DNA from: an uncultured Anderseniella sp. | GTDB lineage: Bacteria; Pseudomonadota; Alphaproteobacteria; Rhizobiales; Aestuariivirgaceae | NCBI GenBank assembly: GCA_947488295.1 | Contig: CANKYU010000001.1 | Span: 310,001 to 374,000, forward strand | Direction of reading: 5' to 3' | Length of the DNA: 64,000 nucleotides | Shown here: positions 63,738-64,000 of the stretch, piece after piece | Layout: each line of letters starts with the position of its first letter | Numbering within the stretch: position 1 is the first letter of the stretch | Notes under the pieces: generated by a model | The model's input: the letters and a program-made list of their open reading frames with translations, nothing else | Database searches by the model: none | What the model was told of the DNA's origin: nothing | Position numbers and translations under genes: made by a program

Positions 63738-64000
63738 CAGCTTTCACCAGTGTAGAATTTAGCCGTTTGAGTTGCCATTTCCTGGGCGATTTCCGCGATT
63801 TCACCAGAACTGATGTGAGCCTTGCTCCAGGCCTGGGCGCTGTGACGCATGAAATCCTTTCCTGCGCTGGATGCCATCCAGGCCAGACCGGCCTCACTGT
63901 CCAGTGGCCTGCCTTTGTTGTTGATATGCCAATCCAGTCCGAAAAGAGACAGGTCCCACCCGACACCAGTTGCTCCGGGACCGTACTTTGCCCAATGTGC
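63737..64000 (-). CDS. SRPBCC (AHSA1-like) domain protein, C-terminal part
   Basis: The frame is open to the right window edge, and reads AHWAKYGPGATGVGWDLSLF, GLDWHINNKGRPL, DSEAGLAWMASSAGKDFMRH, SAQAWSKAHISSGEIAEIAQ, ending ATQTAKFYTGES. This is the C-terminal half of the SRPBCC/ATPase-activator-like family that accompanies ArsR regulators. These proteins bind hydrophobic ligands in a helix-grip fold. The gene continues beyond 64000, so the length is not known. Its TGA overlaps the arsR ATG by one base (TGATG), which implies coupled translation. Confidence 0.85.
   Translation of the reverse strand, partial: AHWAKYGPGATGVGWDLSLFGLDWHINNKGRPLDSEAGLAWMASSAGKDFMRHSAQAWSKAHISSGEIAEIAQEMATQTAKFYTGES

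Overview
The window looks like the chromosome of a GC-rich alphaproteobacterium, most likely a marine or estuarine member of the Hyphomicrobiales (Rhizobiales). This is inferred from gene content and order: carD-fdxA-S4 protein-SUV3-like helicase, rpmB, cobT-cobS-J-domain protein-bolA, aroK-aroB-CNNM protein, xerD-accA, and secA-LDT next to parvulin-argJ-mutT. Three TRAP uptake systems in 24 kb suggest a life on dissolved organic acids.

Region 1 (1-24 kb) is accessory and catabolic. It opens with the tail of a TAXI-type TRAP binding protein, a fused TRAP permease, a DadA-like FAD oxidoreductase and a GST. Next comes a sugar-acid module: L-idonate 5-dehydrogenase, gluconate 5-dehydrogenase, a catabolic AroE-like enzyme, a PhyH-family oxygenase, an enolase-superfamily acid-sugar dehydratase, a TRAP transporter (DctP/Q/M), a FadR-type GntR regulator, 6-phosphogluconate dehydrogenase, gluconokinase and a GarR-like reductase. 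Together these give a route L-idonate -> 5-ketogluconate -> gluconate -> 6-phosphogluconate -> ribulose 5-phosphate. Two near-identical palindromes mark the GntR-controlled promoter region. A third block holds a 2-hydroxyacid dehydrogenase, a small membrane protein, an amidase and a third TRAP system. The region carries a 265-bp MITE with perfect 23-bp ends and TA flanks, 45-bp tandem repeats and a hairpin-rich dispersed repeat.

Region 2 (24-45 kb) is mostly conserved housekeeping: a 2OG-Fe(II) oxygenase, tRNA-Arg(CCT), CarD, FdxA, an S4 RNA-binding protein, a SUV3-like helicase, a DUF3108 protein, ribosomal protein L28, a hexapeptide acetyltransferase, a phytase-like esterase, CobT/CobS, a J-domain protein, BolA, a CNNM/CorC protein, AroB, AroK, XerD, AccA, and two tandem YafK-type L,D-transpeptidases followed by a PilZ protein.

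Region 3 (45.4-54 kb) is a self-contained polyol/ketose cassette. A LacI-type regulator is divergent from an operon of binding protein, two permeases, a 62-residue membrane protein, two ABC ATPases and a DhaK-DhaL kinase. Two 18-bp operators lie between them, one exactly filling the 17-bp spacer of a sigma70-like promoter. I regard this as the most interesting unit in the window.

Region 4 (54-64 kb) has an SLC13-type permease, a third L,D-transpeptidase whose TTG start overlaps the secA stop, SecA, a periplasmic parvulin, ArgJ, MutT, a 45-residue membrane peptide, and an SRPBCC-ArsR pair cut by the window end. No CRISPR array, prophage, rRNA or transposase gene was seen.
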